From: Hyalella azteca
Taxonomy: Eukaryota > Arthropoda > Malacostraca > Amphipoda > Hyalellidae
Assembly: GCF_000764305.2 (NCBI RefSeq)
Contig: NW_025933399.1
Span: forward strand, 389,766-453,765
Length of the DNA stretch: 64,000 nt
Reading direction: 5' to 3'
Position numbers and translations under genes: made by a program
The notes under the pieces: generated by a model
Told to the model about the DNA's origin: nothing
The model's database searches: none
What the model saw: only the letters and a program-made list of their open reading frames with translations
Shown here: one piece after another, positions 61,331 to 64,000 of the stretch
Layout of the letters: every line of letters starts with the position of its first letter
Numbering within the stretch: the stretch's first letter is position 1

Positions 61331-63576
61331 ACACACTTTGAAGGACCACTTCGCTATTTTGTCCTTATTTCGGTGATGGTACACTAGCTTCATCCAAGTG
61401 CCCAGGAGGATAGTTTACATGATCGATGCCAACGTTCCCTGGTCTCCTCCCAGGAGCTTATCGTCGCAGTGCATATACTGTAAGTTGACGAGGGCTGGTT
61501 ACGCTCACTGCATGAGGTCACGTGAACGAGCTTCCGAAGGTACAATTATTATTTTTGAACAAAATACAATGAAAAAACGAATTAAAACTGAAATTCAACG
61601 GGAAGTTCAATTCATAGGAAAAATGTGAAAATTAATAAAAAGAAATTTTTATAGGAATGAAATCGAAATTCTGTGAAACTAACTATGCTTTCTGTTGGAA
61701 CATTAAATCACTCAACACATTAAATCATCATTAGTTGATAGACTATAAATTGGGTGAACGATAAAGCTATTTGTTTCATGACATGGGGGCGAAAGATAAT
61801 ATATTATAATGAATTATTCCGATGAATTTAATTGGATATCTTCATTTTGCAAACAACAGCCTAGGGAGAAATAAAATTTTAAAGCCTTTAACCTCTCAAT
61901 TAACCTCTCGAACTCCGTTGAGGACGGCAGTCAAACGCTCGCATTCAAAACCACAAATTGGAATAAGTTTACGTGTTCTCTATAAAAATATTCTGAATTT
62001 CAAATAATTGAACCACGTGATAAGAGGCTTATTCCACGCAACGCTCTGGATGCAGCGGATATTATTTGGGCATATTCAAATATCTGTGGCATCGTTCCAG
62101 GATTGTATGTAAATTTCGCTAAAGAGGTTTAGGTATTTTCAGTCTCTTGTTATCTCTGGATTTAGGCCTCTGGATTTACCTGCACCGTCCAAATACCGCT
62201 GGAGTCTCGTGATAAAATTTTATGACCTTTCTGGCATAATTTAGCGATTACAATCTGAGCTCGGGGCTTTAGGTAATTCATATCATCGGGTTGAGTGGAT
62301 CATATCAAGGTGTATTTCACTGCGCTGAAGTTATTCGTATTTTGTAGTGCAAGATAATTACATAGATTGGCATCAATGACAGTCGGAGCGATAAAGGCGA
62401 ATAGTGAATAGACGCATCCGTTCAAGGCTTTAGGACTTTAATTCGCCGAAGCTTCTTGAGTTTAAGAAAAATTGGGAGGTAATTTGAAATTAGCATGCCA
62501 TTGAGGAGTCAAAACTTGGACTCAGGATGAGCATCAAAGAACGAGCCAAAGCTCGCGAAAAAACGCCGTCGGCATTTCATGAGGAGGTGAAATAGCACTA
62601 CATGGCGAAATGATTTTATGTTGGGTGCCAATCGAACAAATTTGTTGATAAATGTAATATAAGAATACTTCATTTTGATTTACTATGTTGCTATGGCCAG
62701 TGGAAACTGGCCGTAACTCAAGACTTTACCGTATCTGCCATAACCCATCAGGTTCATCATAATTTTCGTGGTTCACTACCGAAAGGAAAATAATGGCGAC
62801 CGAACATAAAACTTTCATTCAACAACGAACTAGTTGACAGAGTGTGTATGAGTTGTAGGCAAGACTTAGGTCTCTCTGCATGAGAGATATTGGGTCTCTC
62901 TGCAACTAATTACTGACAGATTCCTCAAATAGTTCGTTCCTAAAATACACAATAGTACATAATAAGAGTTCCTGTCACCAAAATACCCAGATTAGTACAG
63001 ATTAAGCTTTACTCAAATAAATTTAAGGTTAGACTATAGAGGATAACGGTATTGGTCCCACCTCAAAGTATAGGGTGATTGGGTATAACGTACCTGTTTA
63101 CTGTGGTGCCGTAGACAATGATACCAGCGATAACCACTATTCCGAGCTACAGGGTCGATCCGTCAACACCGCACGAACATCCGATTCATTTCGAATAAAA
63201 ATATTCATATAAAAACATTTGAATCATTCTATTTTCGAATGACTGCAGAGACGGTAAAAACTCCAACCAAAGCCTACAATTAATGATGAGATAAAAATGT
63301 TTCCGTGATGATCGGAAAATTCTTGATTTGGTCTTAGGAAAAATTTGCCTTCTATTATTTAAAGGAACTGTCATTAGGACATCACTTCATGTTTTTACAA
63401 TAAATTTTGTACGATAAAAGTGCAATGAGCCGACCTGAAATAATTTTCTACTAGAAACGGAACTTGGTGTTACTAAAACATCTAGTCGGTGTGAACCATG
63501 GGCATCGTTTAGTCAGTGAATGGCTTACGCGAGTAGACGGTCCGTAATAACTACAATAACGGTAGAGTCAACGTAA
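61331..63576. other. Non-coding, nothing recognised
   Basis: A frame of 76 codons at 61398-61628 and others nearby have no domain. GGTCTCTCTGCA is duplicated at 62870-62905. No RNA gene was seen. Confidence 0.5.
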
Positions 63577-63584
63577 TACCTACA

Positions 63585-64000
63585 CAGAGCTGGGCAGCGC
63601 TACTTGGAAATGTTGCGGCGCTACCGCTACACCCACTAGATTGTAACGGGCGCTACCGCTACCGCTACAGTAAAATGTAGCGCGCTACATCAGCCGCTAC
63701 AATGGCCAAAATTATTGGAAATCTCTAAATATTTATTGTTCCGCTATTGGGATTTACTCATTAACATTTAATGATAATAAAACATTTTTAAAACATATCA
63801 ATGAAATTTTATTGCAATTAACCTAACCTAACTAGTATGGGTTACCCCAGGGTTAGATGCAGTAAATAAAAGTACAGTTATTTTTATGTTTTACCTTCCC
63901 TACATGGATGTGAACTTTAATCTACCAATCTAAGAAATTATCCACATATACTGTACATATAAAAATCAGTCTTTTTTGTATATATATGTGGATTATTTTT
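63585..64000 (+). mobile_element. Probable 5' end of a hAT-type DNA transposon, cut by the window edge
   Basis: CAGAGCTGGGCAGCGCTACT resembles the CAG(A/G)G..GGGC terminal inverted repeats of hAT elements. It is followed by subterminal GCTACCGCTAC repeats and the palindrome TGTAGCGCGCTACA, as in hAT subterminal regions. The 8 bases TACCTACA (63577-63584) would be the left target-site duplication. The other end is outside the window and no transposase frame is visible here, so this rests on one terminus only. Confidence 0.5.

Noticed and set aside
60867..61387. Repeat frames of 70 and 108 codons
   Set aside because: Products of the 28 bp array. Start codons are variants within the unit.
1..64000. 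CRISPR array, phage or bacterial operon
   Set aside because: The tandem arrays lack spacer-repeat structure with unique spacers, and the only gene is split by introns, so the DNA is eukaryotic.

Overview
The window looks like AT-rich nuclear DNA from an arthropod, most likely a crustacean or other pancrustacean. It has GT-AG introns, no prokaryotic-style gene packing, many minisatellites, retrotransposon LTRs and small dispersed repeats. The one gene I can assemble belongs to the DM4/DM12 family, which I know only from arthropods. The species cannot be named from sequence alone.

Layout. Positions 1-11.9 kb hold no recognisable gene. They contain three copies of a roughly 145 bp MITE-like repeat (2.4, 4.9 and 6.9 kb), a GC-rich island with an unassigned 58-codon ORF (2.6-2.9 kb) and a 19/20 bp minisatellite built on CAGCTG (9.4-9.65 kb). 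The single gene lies at 11,958-16,912 on the + strand. Its five exons join in phase into a 270-residue secreted DM4/DM12-domain protein. Two of its four splice donors have been copied by local tandem duplications. From 17 kb to the end I find no other supportable protein-coding gene. That part holds many tandem arrays: 41 bp at 20.0 kb, a roughly 25 bp array at 22.1 kb, 45 bp and 36 bp at 27.4-28.2 kb, 34 bp at 36.2 kb, 30 bp at 39.6 kb, 24 bp at 44.3 kb, 33 bp at 52.5 kb, 36 bp at 59.5 kb and 28 bp at 60.6-61.3 kb. It also holds two solo LTRs of one family, each with a perfect 5-bp target-site duplication (38.1 and 48.1 kb), an inverted pair of a dispersed repeat (32.8/34.5 kb), a 110 bp near-perfect palindrome inside an insertion flanked by 12-bp direct repeats (50.95 kb), and what looks like the 5' end of a hAT transposon running off the right edge (63.6 kb).

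Most long open frames here are artefacts of minisatellites whose unit length is a multiple of three, or short chance ORFs. I did not annotate them as genes. I found no tRNA, rRNA, snRNA, CRISPR array or prokaryote-type system. The strongest results are the reconstructed gene with its duplicated splice donors, the solo-LTR pair with target-site duplications, and the palindromic insertion.
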